A stretch of DNA of 64,000 nucleotides from Salticus scenicus. Lineage: Eukaryota > Arthropoda > Arachnida > Araneae > Salticidae. Position 1 is the first letter of the stretch. Each line of letters begins with the position of its first letter. A program made the translations under genes and the position numbers. This document shows positions 24,033-35,449 of this stretch, in pieces. Under the pieces are notes generated by a model. That model worked only from the letters and a program-made list of their open reading frames with translations. It made no database searches and was not told the DNA's origin. The stretch spans positions 82,642,126-82,706,125 of the forward strand of contig OZ005649.1 in the NCBI GenBank assembly GCA_963930645.1, written 5' to 3'.

Positions 24033-24787
24033 AATGTCCAGATAGTTATTATTAAATGTATAAAGTTATACAGCGCTTTTAAAACAATACTATTCTACAG
24101 TTCCTCAAACATTATTTAAAAGCTTTTACAAAATTTTAAACTATAACTGTACTTTTCTCGAGTTCCAAATTTTGGGAAAAACCAGTTACTTATGAATTTG
24201 TTTTCATCCAATGTTTTTAAAGATTTGGATGAATGCTGTTAATGAATGTTGCTAATTTGCCACAAAACTGATATTCATTTTAAAATCAAGAAATTATTAC
24301 CTTTAACTCTCAAACTCAATCGTAAGATAAAAATTCAAAATTACGCATTTTATGTTTGTAACTGATTCTATATTTAAGGTATAAAAAAATAAATATACAG
24401 ATGTGTACACTTACATGCAGGAAATGCATTATAAAAAAAAAATCTGGAGTGACTCCACTCGACTTTCCAAATATTCAATAATTAACAGTTGTATAAACGA
24501 ATTAAAAAAAAAGAGAAGTTGTTAAACAAACAAAAGAGAATATTATAATGGGGTGTTTGAGTATTTTCTCTGTGTATAGCATGTTGTTTAATTTAACGCT
24601 ATTGCCCCTCAAATAGTTTGAGCCCATAGATCATAGTGATAAAAAAATTTTCGTAGTGTCCCTGTAAAAATATGTAAGTGCTAGACTCACAAAAATCTAT
24701 ACAATTCGTTTGACGGTGACCTATAATATGTATACAAATTTTAGGTTCATTCGCATGAGGCGTTTAGACGTTATAACATTTTAAGTA

Positions 24788-26227
24788 CAGTAGAACCTCG
24801 ATTATCCGAACCTCGATTAACCGAAACTCACCTCGATTAACCGAAACTCTCCGTTAACCGAAGTCGGTTTCTTCTTCACTTTTTACTTTCTTCTATATGT
24901 AATATAGAGAAAGTATTGGATTCGCGAAAATTTTCGAAGTCCACTTTTTGATGGATTTACATGTTTTGGGATGTGGAGAACACGAATTAATAGTTTTTAG
25001 AAAATGTCTGTCTGTCTGTCTGTCTGTATCATTTTTTTGTGGACGCTGTATCTCACGAACCAATGAATGAAATTTAACCAAACTTGGTATTTAGTTGCAC
25101 CCTGACATAAACTGGTGCTGATTAGATTTTGGGATCAATCGCTCAATAGGTGGCGTTGTGATCGCATTTTATGCAAATTTTTAACATGGCAGCATAGGAC
25201 AAAATTCCGTATAAATGGGCATAAAGAGAGTTATTTTATTATTGTGATTGTAAAATTAATATGAATTATTGATAATAGTAGTAGTTAGCTAGGAAAAAAA
25301 TTTTGTGCATGTGGGGGCATCGGTTCCCCCCCCTGGGGGGGAAGTACCCCCCCCCGGGGAAGTAAATTTTCAAGATGGGTATCTTTCGAAAGGTCTCGTT
25401 GATAATAGTAATAGTTAACTGGGAAAAAAATTTTGTGCATGTGGGGGCATCGGTTCCCCCCCCCACCGGGGGGGGGGAGTACCCACCCGGGGGGGCAGAG
25501 TTTCAAGATGGGTATCTTTCGAAAGGTCTCGTCAATACCTTTAAAACGAATGGTGGAACCATAAATCTGTGATAATTTAAAACAAAGTTATCGATTTTTT
25601 TTACTTTTACCAAAAAAAAACTTAGAAAAAAATCGCAATTTTTTTTTTTTTTTTTTTTTTTAACGAAATTTAACCAAACTTGGTATTTAGTTAGTCCCCG
25701 ACATAAACTGGTGCTGATTATGTTTGGGGATCAATAGCTCAACAGGTGGCGCTGTGATAGCATTTTATCTAAATTTTTAACATGGCAGCATAGGACAAAA
25801 ATTCGTATAAATGTGCATAATTAGAGTTGTTTTAAACTTGTGATTGTAAAATTAATATGAATTATTGATAATAGTAGTATGTAACTAGGAAAAAAATTTT
25901 CTGCATGGGGGGGCATCGCTTCCCCCCCCGAGGGGGGAAATACCCCCCCAGGGGGGGTAAATTTTCACAATGGGTATCTTTCGAAAGATCAGGTTCATAA
26001 TAGTAGTAGTTAACTAGGAAAAAATTTTTGTGCATGTGGGGGCATCGGTTCCCCCCCCCACCGGGGGGGGGAAGTTCCCACCCGGGGGGGCAAAGTTTCA
26101 AGATGGGTATCTTTCGAAAGATCTCGTCAATACCTTTAAAACGAATGGTTGAACGATAAATCTGTGATAATTTAAACCAAAGTTATCGATTTTTTTAGTT
26201 TTAACAAAACAAAAGAAAAAAAAATCG

Positions 26228-26264
<37 letters not shown>

Positions 26265-26994
26265 GAAATTTAACCAAACTTGGTATTTAGTTTGTCCCCG
26301 ACATTAACTGCTGCTGATTATGTTTGGGGATCAATAGCTCAACAGGTGGCGCTGTGGTAGCATTTTATCTAAATTTTTAACATGGCAGCATAGGACAAAA
26401 ATTCGTATAAATGTGCATAATAAGAGTTGTTTTAAACTTGTGATTGTAAAATTAATATGAATTATTGATAATAGTAGTATGTAACTAGGAAAAAAATTTT
26501 CTGCATGGGAATACCCCCCCGGGGGGGGATAAATTTTCAAGATGGGTATCTCTCGAAAGGTCTCGTCAATACCTTTAAAACGAATGGTTGAACTATAAAT
26601 CTGTGATAATTTAAAACAAAGTTATCGATTTTTTTTTACTTTTAACAAAAAAAAAAAAAAAAAAAAAAAATCGTACCTTTTTTTTTTTTTTTTTTTTTAA
26701 ATATTGTTACTGATTGAATATGTATAGGTAAATATAGAAGAAAGTCTTGTGGTTGCCACAACATACTAGTTTTTTTTAAATTTCTACTATCATCCAAAAT
26801 TTTCTCTTAACAAACATGTATTTTTAAAGTTTTTTTTTTTTTCCACATTCCTTTTGTATGCAAGCCATCCTTTCCAAACTACGAGTGCTGATAAATATTT
26901 TAGATGATTATTGATGAATTCTCGATTATCCGAAAATTTCGATTATCCGAAGTAAGTTCGCTCCTAATTACTTCGGATAATCGAGGTTCTACGG
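24788..26994. mobile_element. Pogo/Tigger-like MITE carrying family A element
   Basis: The ends are CAGTAGAACCTCGATTATCC and, inverted, CCGTAGAACCTCGATTATCC, with TA on both sides (24786-24787 and 26995-26996). Sub-terminal ATTATCCGAA/TTAACCGAA motifs recur several times. Without the family A insertion it is about 320 bp and non-coding. CAG ends and a TA site suggest the pogo/Tigger branch of Tc1/mariner (inference). Confidence 0.75.
24884..26769 (+). mobile_element. Family A element A4, internally duplicated
   Basis: The head is TACTTTCTTCTATATG at 24884, the tail hairpin and CATACTAG end at 26769. Inside are five G/C-blocks (near 25326, 25455, 25915, 26050 and 26515) and a duplication of about 600 bp (25663 and 26262 both start AACGAAATTTAACCAAACTT). 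The element is thus 1886 bp instead of about 715. It sits in the pogo-like MITE at a T-rich site. Reading frames rich in PPGGG are by-products of the G/C-blocks. Confidence 0.75.
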
Positions 26995-27842
26995 TAATTT
27001 GATTCATAAGCCACAATGATAAATTGTTTTTCTTTTTGTACCTGTAAAAGAACTATAAGTGCTAGATTCTCCAAAAGTCATATAGCTTGTGTGACTAGGA
27101 TTTATAGCATGTATACAAATTTTCAGCTCAATCGGATAAGGTGTTTAGACGCTACCGCACTTTAAAGAATTTTAACCCATAGAGCATAATGGTAAAAAAA
27201 TTTTGTTGTGTCCCTGTAAAAAAACTAAAAGTGCTATATTCACCAAAATCTATGCTGGTCGTCTGACGTTGACCTATAACATTTGTACGAATTTTCAGGA
27301 AAATGGAATAGGGCGTATAGACGCAATCTCACTTTCAAAAATTTGAGCTCAAAATAAGGAAGTTTCTTTGTGTTCCTGTAAAAAAAACTATAAGCGTTAG
27401 AGTCATCAGAATCCATACATTTCTTTCGACGATGACTTAGAACATGTGTATAAATTTTTAGCTCAATCGAATAAGGCATTTAGACGCTATTGCACTTTAA
27501 AAAATTTAGGCCCATAGGACATAATGATAAAGAATTTTCTTTGTGTCCCTATAAAAAAAAAAAAACAACCTATAGGTGCTAGATTCACCAAAATCAAAAG
27601 CTATGGTTACATACAACATACCTACCAACTCTCAGCTTATTCGAACAAAGCGTTTAGATGCTATCGTGTTCACTCACATACATACATACACACACACATA
27701 CATACATACATATAACACTCTAAAAATAGCAGATATGAACTCAGGGGACCTCAAAACGTGTAGCTACTCCAAAATCTTAAAGCTGGATTTTTGATATCAT
27801 TACAGTACTTTCCCTTACATATGTATGCTCGGAAAGTAAAAA

Positions 27843-28096
27843 TGGAGATATAAATTAATTTAGAGTTCGTATGGAAAATTTTAAAATTGGCCATTATTTT
27901 GTATTATTTTCCCCATATAAGAAGCCTTCCCATCTTTAGAATTCCTTTCTTTCCTTTTAAACATGCTTTAAGTATAAAAATGATAGATTTCGTGGTAGTA
28001 CATAATTTAAGGAGTGATAGAATGTATAACAAATATAATTAATTTCCACGCACTTTGTCGATTTTTTAAACAATATTTTAAGTTTTTCATATTTAT
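27843..28096. other. Gene-free AT-rich stretch
   Basis: Nothing recognisable. Confidence 0.6.
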
Positions 28097-28156
28097 ATTA
28101 AAAACACCTGAAAAACAAGTAAAATTAATTTGTATTTAAAAATTTTTAACAATATT

Positions 28157-28200
28157 ATCCGAAGCTTTCCGCTTTGAAATTCCAAAGCAACATCAGGGAT
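28157..28200 (-). ncRNA. Decayed hammerhead motif, palindrome left arm
   Basis: The minus strand has perfect stem I (ATCC/GGAT) and stem II (GCTTT/AAAGC), but the core reads CTGATGT and GGAA instead of CTGATGA and GAAA. These two changes should abolish cleavage. Confidence 0.55.
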
Positions 28201-28240
28201 TTTTATTACTGAATTAAAAACGTTTAATTCAGTAATAAAA

Positions 28241-28284
28241 ATCCCTGATGATGCTTTGGAATTTTAAAGCGAAAAGTTTCGGGT
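28241..28284 (+). ncRNA. Hammerhead ribozyme motif, palindrome right arm
   Basis: Stem I ATCC/GGGT (one T.G wobble), core CTGATGA (28245-28251), one spacer T, stem II GCTTT/AAAGC, core GAAA (28271-28274), minimal stem III AA/TT, H17 = C at 28280 followed by GGGT. All core bases are present. Confidence 0.65.
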
Positions 28285-28343
28285 ATTATTTAAAATAAAA
28301 ATTAAATAAAAATTAATTTTACTGTTTTTAAAGTGTTTTTAAT

Positions 28344-29870
28344 AAGACACTTGTTTAATTAACCCTTTTTTAGAGATAATGTTTAATATTTTACGTGTAC
28401 TACTGATTTAAAAAAAAAAAAATAATAATAATAGAGTTCCAACAGATGACGTCACGAGCATGTTTGCTGAGGGACAGTTGACCCCACTGACCCATTTTAT
28501 CATTGTGGAATAGTGTTACAAATTTATTGTAACACAGTGTTGTAAATGTATTTGTAAAAATATAAAAAAAATTCGACTACTACGCTTTCAAAGGCATGGA
28601 AAAATTAGCATTGTCCTTCAGCAAAGTACGGTTGCTAATAAGAAAGTCACGTGGTTGTTAGAACTCTATAGTCTGTTGCATAGTAAATAAATATTTACTC
28701 AATCTGATTTAGATAAAAGGAAATAAAAGTGAAACATTCAAAATATTAAACTCTGGAAAATTATTTTTTTTTTTAACCTTAAGGTGCCTGTGTTTAATAT
28801 ATATATATATATTAAAGAAAAAAAAAAAAAAAAAAAACCATTTTTTTCTTACCCTGTAATAATCTCTATACAAGATTTCATGGTCACCTGGTAAGGATAT
28901 AGCGATCACCTAACAAACAAATATGCTTTCACAAGTTTAACAGCAGTTCGGTTCTGATAAGGAAGATATTAGGATAGTCTGTACATTGAATTTCCTTCTA
29001 TTCAAAGTATTTTGTAAACACTTTTTCTGCAAAAATATATTTATTTCATGATGGCTGCTCTGCTCATCGTTACCATCAATTTTAAAGAACTTTGTTCATG
29101 TCAACATCGACAATTTCAAAACTCTTAAGGGTTTTTTTGAAATCTAACCCCTGGAAATGTTAAATACGTGCCCTTTAAAATACGAGATAAATTATGAACT
29201 ATGAAATTTCAATCACATTAACGAGTTAAAAAAAAAAAAAAAAAATACTCAGATACTTTCAGTTACTTAACAACTGTCAATGTTTGTGTCATATACACCC
29301 CTTCCCCCCCCCCCCCCCCCCACCATTATCAATATCAAGAATCCGATCACGATATTAAAGTTCAAATTTGTTTCAAAAGTTTCTAAAGATAGAAACATTT
29401 CGTAATTTGTTGATTTGTTTAACTCTTCTTTTCAGATAATGTAACTAAATATAGAATTCTTGATGTAATCTTTTGTGAGAGAAGGGCGGGGGGATAGTGA
29501 AAATAAATATAACAGTTTATTTCGTGTAGAAATGATTACAAAATATGACAATATAGTTTAGGTTGAAAGTTCAAGTTCTCTATAAATATTTTCTGACGGA
29601 GAAGTTTCAAAACTTAAATCACTTACGAAAGGAAGCTGTGAAAATATCAACGAGAACTTCATTTTCTGATAATTATTATATTTTTAATTTGATGAGAAAG
29701 TGTGGTGATAATAATAATATAAATTAAAATCATGATATCATGGGGGGTTTAAGAATGGTCTAAAGTCGCAACTTTTAAAATTTTTTAATACTTTACTGAA
29801 AATTTAATTAATTAATTAATTAATAAGTTAAATAAGTACAAAACTTTGAATAAACACCATAAAACACAAA
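28344..29870. other. Gene-free AT-rich stretch
   Basis: No gene or element recognised. A short (AT)n and poly-A tract lies at 28798-28838, a poly-C run at 29305-29320, and (TTAA)n near 29806-29826. Confidence 0.6.
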
Positions 29871-29873
29871 AAA

Positions 29874-29936
29874 ATCCGCAACGGTTGTTTTGAATCGAAA
29901 GAAAACACGACCCTTCGTCAGACGAACAAAGTAGAC
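29874..29936 (-). ncRNA. Degenerate hammerhead motif of PLE3
   Basis: On the minus strand TTCGT-CTGACGA-AGGG... fits stem I and the CUGANGA core, and the partner GCGGA lies where stem I should close. The GAAA box is disrupted (GATTCAAAAC), so it is probably inactive. It lies downstream of the PLE3 endonuclease remains. Confidence 0.5.
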
Positions 29937-31400
29937 ACGAATGCTGCAAACAAAGCGGCAACGCACAAAACCGATTTAAGTGAAGAGCAAAAACAAATAA
30001 AGTCGAATGCAAATGTAAATACAGATGTGATCAGAATTATATATAAAAAAAAAAAAATGAAAATTAATTAATTAAATGAAAAAAAAAAAAATCTAAGAAT
30101 TTAAAAAATATCAAAACTAAACAAAAACCGAAGTTAGGTGAGTAATTTCCAAACATCAGACAAGAACAAATTGGAAAAAAAAAAACATTAATAAGATTTT
30201 ACGAATTTTTAAATGTGTAAAAAGCTTCATGGATATCCAAATGGGAAGAGGAAATAGGAGATAAAATTATATTAGTTTTAGAAAAATCAAAACAATGACC
30301 GTGAGTCCCAGCAGTGAGAAGCAAAAGAAGTCTTGGAAATCTCTTTATTAGGAACATTTCGATAGTGCTCATTTATTCTATATTTAAAACGCCTTCTAGT
30401 TGGACCAATATAATCTTAATTACACGAAGAACATAGAGTTAAATAAGCGGTTTTAAGTTGGAATGGGATCTTTAAGAGAATTGTCGACGGGTTTGTAAAT
30501 GACTTTAAAACCAAATGGTGAAAGAATTTTAGAAATTTTTATAAAAAGTTAAAACTACTGGAATGAGACCTTGATGGTTTCCTTTAGAAACAGAACGTTT
30601 AGAATTTTTGAATTTATATAGATCTTTATCGGTAATAGAGGAATTATCGACTCAAAGAAGAGCAAGAGATTTTAAATAATTAATTTATTTCGAAAGGCCA
30701 GACAGATCAGAACAGATGTGTAAGGCACGAAAAACATAAGTATAGAAAACAGAACTTTTCTGTTGAGTTGAGGGATGCGGTTAGAGAGAGCATGCGGCGG
30801 AAGAGAGACAAAGACGGGTTTTCTAAAGACAGTGGTTGAGAACCGATCCTTTTTTTTTTTTTTTTTTTTTTTGACACAAAAGCGCCAAAGAAAGGCAAAG
30901 AGCAAACTTTTCAATCTCGAAAGTGAACTGAATGCAAAGGTCAATAAAATTGACCAAAGAAAGTAAATTGGAAAAATCAACATCAAAGGGATCAAGAAGA
31001 TCAACATACCTAAACTAACGAGAAATTTGTATACACCGAAGAGTTTTATTTAGTTTTTCTTTTTTCAAAATAGTGCATATAAATGTCGCCAAGAAAGGAG
31101 AGAGAGGTCTGCCCATTGCCATGCCCTCATTTTCGGAAGTACTCTTAAAAATAAAGGCAGTTTGCCTGATACATAAATGATACTAGATTCACAAGCACCT
31201 CAATTTCAATATAAGAATAATAGAATTCTCGTAATCTCCTCTCTAAAGAGGCCAGAGCACCTTGAATAGGAACATTAGTAAAAAGTGATTTAACATCCAA
31301 AGAAATCATAGTATAGTTAGAGGGAGAGATTCATTTAAGTTTGTCCATAAAGCCATAAGAGTTTTTTACTGTATAAAGGTTAGTATAAAGGTTAAACGAG
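29875..31400 (-). pseudogene. Penelope-like element PLE3, RT and endonuclease relic
   Basis: Minus-strand remains run from reverse transcriptase to 3' end. In broken frames one reads SLDVKSLFTNVP (about 31268-31309, RT palm motif), GMAMGRPLSPF (about 31095-31125, RT motif 4), YVD-LLD (about 31000-31012), FTFEIEK and KPVF-LPPHALSN. Then come an endonuclease segment with DYIGPTRRRFKYR (30385-30425) and SFASHCWDS, and the 3' hammerhead remnant. Known PLEs have YVDD; here the second Asp is missing. Frameshifts, stops (for example just before the RT palm motif) and a 22-nt poly-T (30850-30872; poly-A on the coding strand) break the frame. The GIY motif is not clear. It is non-functional and much older than PLE1. 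Confidence 0.8.
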
Positions 31401-31429
31401 AAAGAGATTTTGAATTCACGTGTAAGTAA

Positions 31430-31918
31430 CTATATATTTCTTTTCATTCCGAAAAAATATATTGTAACATGTTGTAATATTATATTTGCACTAAAATAAC
31501 TGTCATTTTAATGGTCGACCGGAAAAATTGAATAAAGTATGGGAAACAACGTGACAGTAAATGCTATGTATAGTACGAATAGTGTTGTTCATATGTAATC
31601 GCCATTGAAGTATGAAAGTGCTACTTCATTATTTTCGAAACTGCCCATTTCAAAATTATCGTTCAATAAACATCCAAACTGAAATACAGGGGTAAGGCCA
31701 AGGCCTTCTAGACAGAAAGCCCTGGTAAGGCTTTGTCGCATGCAATAAGGACACGGATCAGAGATATTGCCGAAGGCAGCGGCTACCTGGAACTAGGTTT
31801 TAAGCGATATCTTTATTATTATTATTATTATTTATAAAGCGATATAAAAAAAAATAATAATAATGACTCTTTTTAAAAACTTATTTAAGTGATCAGCAAA
31901 GCAGGCAAAGCTTGTCAG
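31430..31918 (+). mobile_element. Helitron 3' fragment
   Basis: It matches the last 370-400 bp of the Helitron at 15018-16567 (landmarks GTGTTGTTCATATGTAA, CCGAAGGCAGC, and the end CAGCAAAGCAGGCAAAGC). The terminal hairpin is weakened (GCAGGC/GCTTGT) and CTAG has become TCAG. It abuts the 5' edge of PLE3. The 5' half is not found nearby. Confidence 0.7.
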
Positions 31919-32850
31919 TTTTAAATAAAGTTTGTATCTGTTAATAAAAAATAATAAATGTACAATTGTAGACGTAATCTATTTGACTACTTTTGCATGC
32001 CCATGTATACGAACCATTGGTTTGATTTCGATAAATGTTTCAACTAATATCACTATGTGATACGCATAGGAAAGCACACAGACAAATCGAAAAAGAAAAA
32101 AAAAAAAAAAAAAGAAAGAAAAAATTCTGTCAAAGACAGAATTTAGTTTAGTACGGAGGACTATTAATTTCAATCTGTAAAATTTTCAATTTTAATTTTA
32201 ATTTTTAATTTTTAATTTATTTTTTTATCTCATTTTTTGACCGTAAAACTAAGCCACATGCTTTTTAAAATGACTGAAATGAATTAAAATGAAGTGTTTC
32301 CACCTAAATTTCATACTTTAGTTAATTTAAAAAAATCTAATTGTCGTGTCAAAAAACTGTTTGCATCCATGGATTCAGAAAAATCGCCCCTTTTATTTGG
32401 TACCTAATTTGATGCGATAAGGTTTATATTTCTAATTTATTTTGGTGTTACACAAAACTGGTTTACAAAAACTGGCGATGATGTTTTTACCCAGATTGAA
32501 ACTAATAGCCTCCTAGTCCTAATAAAATATTTTTAATTTCGATTGAATAGTAATAAAAATTAGAAATAAAAAGTATGAAAAGATTAAAATGAAGTGTTTC
32601 CACCTAAATTTCATACTTTAGTTAATTTTAAAAATCTAATTATCGTGGCGAAAAACTGTTTGCACTCCTGGATTCAGAAAAATCGCCCTTTCATTTGGTA
32701 CCGTATTTGTAACGATAGGACTGATATTTCTAATTTATTTTGGTATTACACAAAAGTGGTCTACAAAACCTAAATGTCCTCCGTCCTAATAAACTCCAGA
32801 TTGAAACTGAAAGTCCTCCGTCCTTAAAAAACCCCTTGATTTTCAGATTC
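31919..32850. repeat. Family D repeats with 300-bp direct duplication
   Basis: TAAAATGAAGTGTTTCCACC starts at 32285 and again exactly 300 bp later at 32585, followed by about 190 bp of similar sequence (AATCGCCC, CATTTGGTACC, GATATTTCTAATTTATT). The segment is also similar, inverted, to 15640-15760 inside the Helitron. AATAGTCCTC-type motifs occur at 32155, 32505 and 32800. No gene. Confidence 0.65.
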
Positions 32851-32962
32851 AGCAGGCCTCAAATTTTGCAATAATAACAAAAATTACAATTCGAAAATTC
32901 GAGCCCAAAAATAATATTTTTGTACTTCCCTGTATATATTAATTATGTACAGGGACCAGGGA

Positions 32963-32964
<2 letters not shown>

Positions 32965-33027
<63 letters not shown>
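32965..33027. repeat. (CT)n followed by (AT)n microsatellite
   Basis: CT dinucleotides run to 32993 and switch directly to AT dinucleotides to 33027. The small open frame across it is a by-product. Confidence 0.9.
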
Positions 33028-33032
<5 letters not shown>

Positions 33033-33846
33033 GGATATATGGATAATAGAAAGCAAATATATAATGGATATATGGGTTGGGGATGTATACGAAGAAGAGA
33101 AAGTGCGTATGTTCTAAGAATACATATGGATAAGAGAAATATAAGATAAGTGAAAGTAAGTATCCGCCGTTACTTAAATTTAAATTTTCTCTTCAAAATC
33201 CCTAAAAACAAATACTACAATATAAAAAACATTAATTTTAACTAAATTGAGCATGGAATTTGAAAATACATATGTTGTCAACAGAAAAATATCTTTTGGG
33301 CAAAATGAATGGTGCATGATACATAAATATCTTTTGATGTTTATGCCTATGCATCACTTTAGAAAAACTGCGAAAAATTCTTTATTATTTTATAATTAGT
33401 AGAATCTAATTTTTCCTTGGTTTATAAAGATACGATATATAATTAACTTTAATTTTGGAATGATGAAGTAATAGATGGCGCCACATACAAAGGTGTTTCC
33501 TGTCAAAATGTCATTAAATTTTCTATTTCTTTTATTCAGTATTAAAGTTTTAGAAATTGTAAAAATATGAGAGAGGTTATAATTTCCATGATCGCATTCA
33601 TGGTGGTCACTGATATGTAAAAAGGTTAAGTTATAAAATTTTGTATAGATTTACTATTAATTAAACCTGAATTTAATCATCCTCATCGTGCAGGTTAGCT
33701 CGGTTGAAAAGAGCGGGCTAGAAATATGTCAAACTGGTCTGCACGAAAACTTTGCTCAGTCAGTCAGCCCGACCCATCATAACCATTATAAGTTTGACCC
33801 TGGCCCGACTCGGTTAAAAATAAACCTCAACAAGTCTAATTATACT
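33028..33846. other. Gene-free AT-rich stretch
   Basis: Nothing recognisable. A less AT-rich patch at 33690-33830 (AGCGGGCTAG, CCCGACTCGG) has no matching repeat in the window and only a short incidental frame. Confidence 0.5.
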
Positions 33847-33850
33847 TTAA

Positions 33851-34051
33851 CCCGTTCAGGGGCAGTGGTATATATTTTATACCACCTATTTTAGTTTCCA
33901 ACCGCAAAAATTCATCCCAGAAATTCTTTATAAAATTTTAGTCTTTTACCTTATCCGAAAACATCCATTTATTACTTTTCTTTTAATGTTGTTCTCACAC
34001 ACTGGTGGCACTTGATTTTAAATGAACTTAAATTTTCTGCCCCTGAAAGGG
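33851..34051. mobile_element. piggyBac-type MITE
   Basis: 201 bp between TTAA at 33847-33850 and 34052-34055. The ends are CCCGTTCAGGGGCAG and, inverted, CCCTTTCAGGGGCAG. TTAA duplication and CCC ends are the hallmark of piggyBac elements. No transposase is present. Confidence 0.8.
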
Positions 34052-34345
34052 TTAATCGCTATTATTTTACAATTAATTTGTTAAAAAAAATAATGCATAC
34101 ATTTCTAGACCAGAATTTTTAAATATAGTTCTTTTCAAATGTTTCGCAAGTAATATAAATTTGGCCTTGAATGACATATATCAGTATCAGTTTCTAATCG
34201 TTCAAAGAATATTTATAGAAATGAGAGTACAAATTACAAACGGATAGATAAGCAAGCAGATAGGCAACAAAAATTCATAAATACATTTTGCAAATGTGTA
34301 GGAAAATATGAAATAATAATAATAAATAAAAAATTAAATAAATAT

Positions 34346-35345
34346 CTAGTGTGGCACTCACACGACTTTCTCTTATTCTGCATTTAAAAATTAAGGATTT
34401 AGATAACAAGAACTGCATACTAACACAATTCTGTGTGAATGGGGCTACAGCCCCCTCAACCTCCGTTTGAATATTGGAAATACTTTTATATAGAATTCAA
34501 GAATTAAGTTATTTTAAATTATGCAGATAACAAACATACACAAAGATCAACCGTTATAAAACTTGAATTCAGTGTTTGGGGAACCTCAAAAAGCGTAATT
34601 ATACAAAAAACAAACACTAGAAATTTAACTTAAACAATACTTTACTTACAGTGTGGGTGGGATAAATTAATTTTCATTACTGAGCAAATTTTTCCTAAAC
34701 ATGGTAAAATATAGTAAAGCACTTCCACCAATTAGATTCAATAGAAAAGAATGGGTTTGCATAATTATTTGTAGACCTGTAGGGCATTTGTAAATTATGT
34801 ATACACAACATTGTGTGCTTAAGTACAATCTTACATTTAATAACTCAAAGCAAATCCTGCAACCATTTCCAGCGATTTTCAATTGCGTAGTCCCACTGTA
34901 TTGCAGTTCTTTTGGATAGCCCTATAAACGAATGGTGAATGATTTTCTTACCATATTCCACGCGAAACATGCTTTTATCCATATAAAAGTTCATTTCGTT
35001 CATTTCATTTTGTTTAGAGCAGACTATAGATGTTAAACTGTAACTACCAAAAAATTTCACCCATAGATGTAATGTATCTGAATTCTTTTGGATGGCCCTG
35101 AACACGACAACTTTGTTTGATCTCAATGAAAAGCTTACTTAGTGTAGCATTATTATATGTTACAGATGATGTAGGATACCGAGTTTGAACTTCCTGCTGC
35201 TATTTGTTCTTGAGATATACTGATAAAAGACACACAGAGACACGCGCATACACACACACACTCAGACCAATTGCTAAAAACACGATTTTCGAATTCATAG
35301 GACCCCAAATCGATATTTTCTCTTCCATGTATATAAGTAAGTGAA
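34346..35345 (-). mobile_element. Family C element C2 (complete)
   Basis: A minus-strand copy of 1000 bp. The head is at the right (about 35320-35345), then the GGTCCTATGAATTCGAAAA box, GT microsatellite (35225-35265), ATATCTCAAGAACAAATAG, AACTCGGTAT and a module shared with C1 (34670-34850). A second head-like hairpin lies at 34640-34660, a G/C-block at 34440-34465, and the tail AATAAGAGAAAGTC plus hairpin GTGTG-AGTGC-CACAC ends in CTAG (34346-34349). Frames of 71 and 93 codons here are incidental. A second, partial family C head lies at 35877-35945. Confidence 0.65.
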
Positions 35346-35354
35346 AAAAAAAAA

Positions 35355-35392
<38 letters not shown>

Positions 35393-35449
35393 CTGTGGGA
35401 TTTCTTTTGAATTTTTTTGCATGTTGCAAATAAAGTGCGTTAAGGCATA

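Larger units (their letters stand above)
24443..27842 (-). mobile_element. Family B element B4, holding a nested MITE
   Basis: The tail is at 24443 (TCTGGAGTGACTCCACTCGA), the head at 27830-27842 (GCTCGGAAAGTA). It is split after ACATTTTAAGTA by a pogo-like MITE (24788-26994). Joining the flanks restores family B sequence that reads on like B3 (AAGTAATTTGATTCATAAGC against AAATAATTTTCTTCCATAAA). Several B monomers lie on each side; the microsatellite is near 27690-27715. Confidence 0.7.
28097..28343. mobile_element. Palindrome of two PLE-type 3' ends with hammerheads
   Basis: A nearly perfect palindrome: left arm 28097-28218, right arm 28223-28343, centre of 4 nt (AACG). Each arm carries a hammerhead-like motif and ends in TTTTTAAT-like sequence, as in PLE1. 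There is no coding sequence. The structure is what PLE1 would look like if the inverted copies met downstream of the endonuclease, so a PLE origin is likely but inferred. Confidence 0.65.

Noticed and set aside
25266..26101. Frames encoding Pro/Gly-rich peptides
   Set aside because: They are translations of the family A G/C-blocks and differ between copies; no domain or conserved start.
30672..31007. 111-codon hydrophobic frame that looks like a membrane protein
   Set aside because: It is partly an off-frame reading of the PLE3 reverse transcriptase; the correct frame gives PLE motifs.
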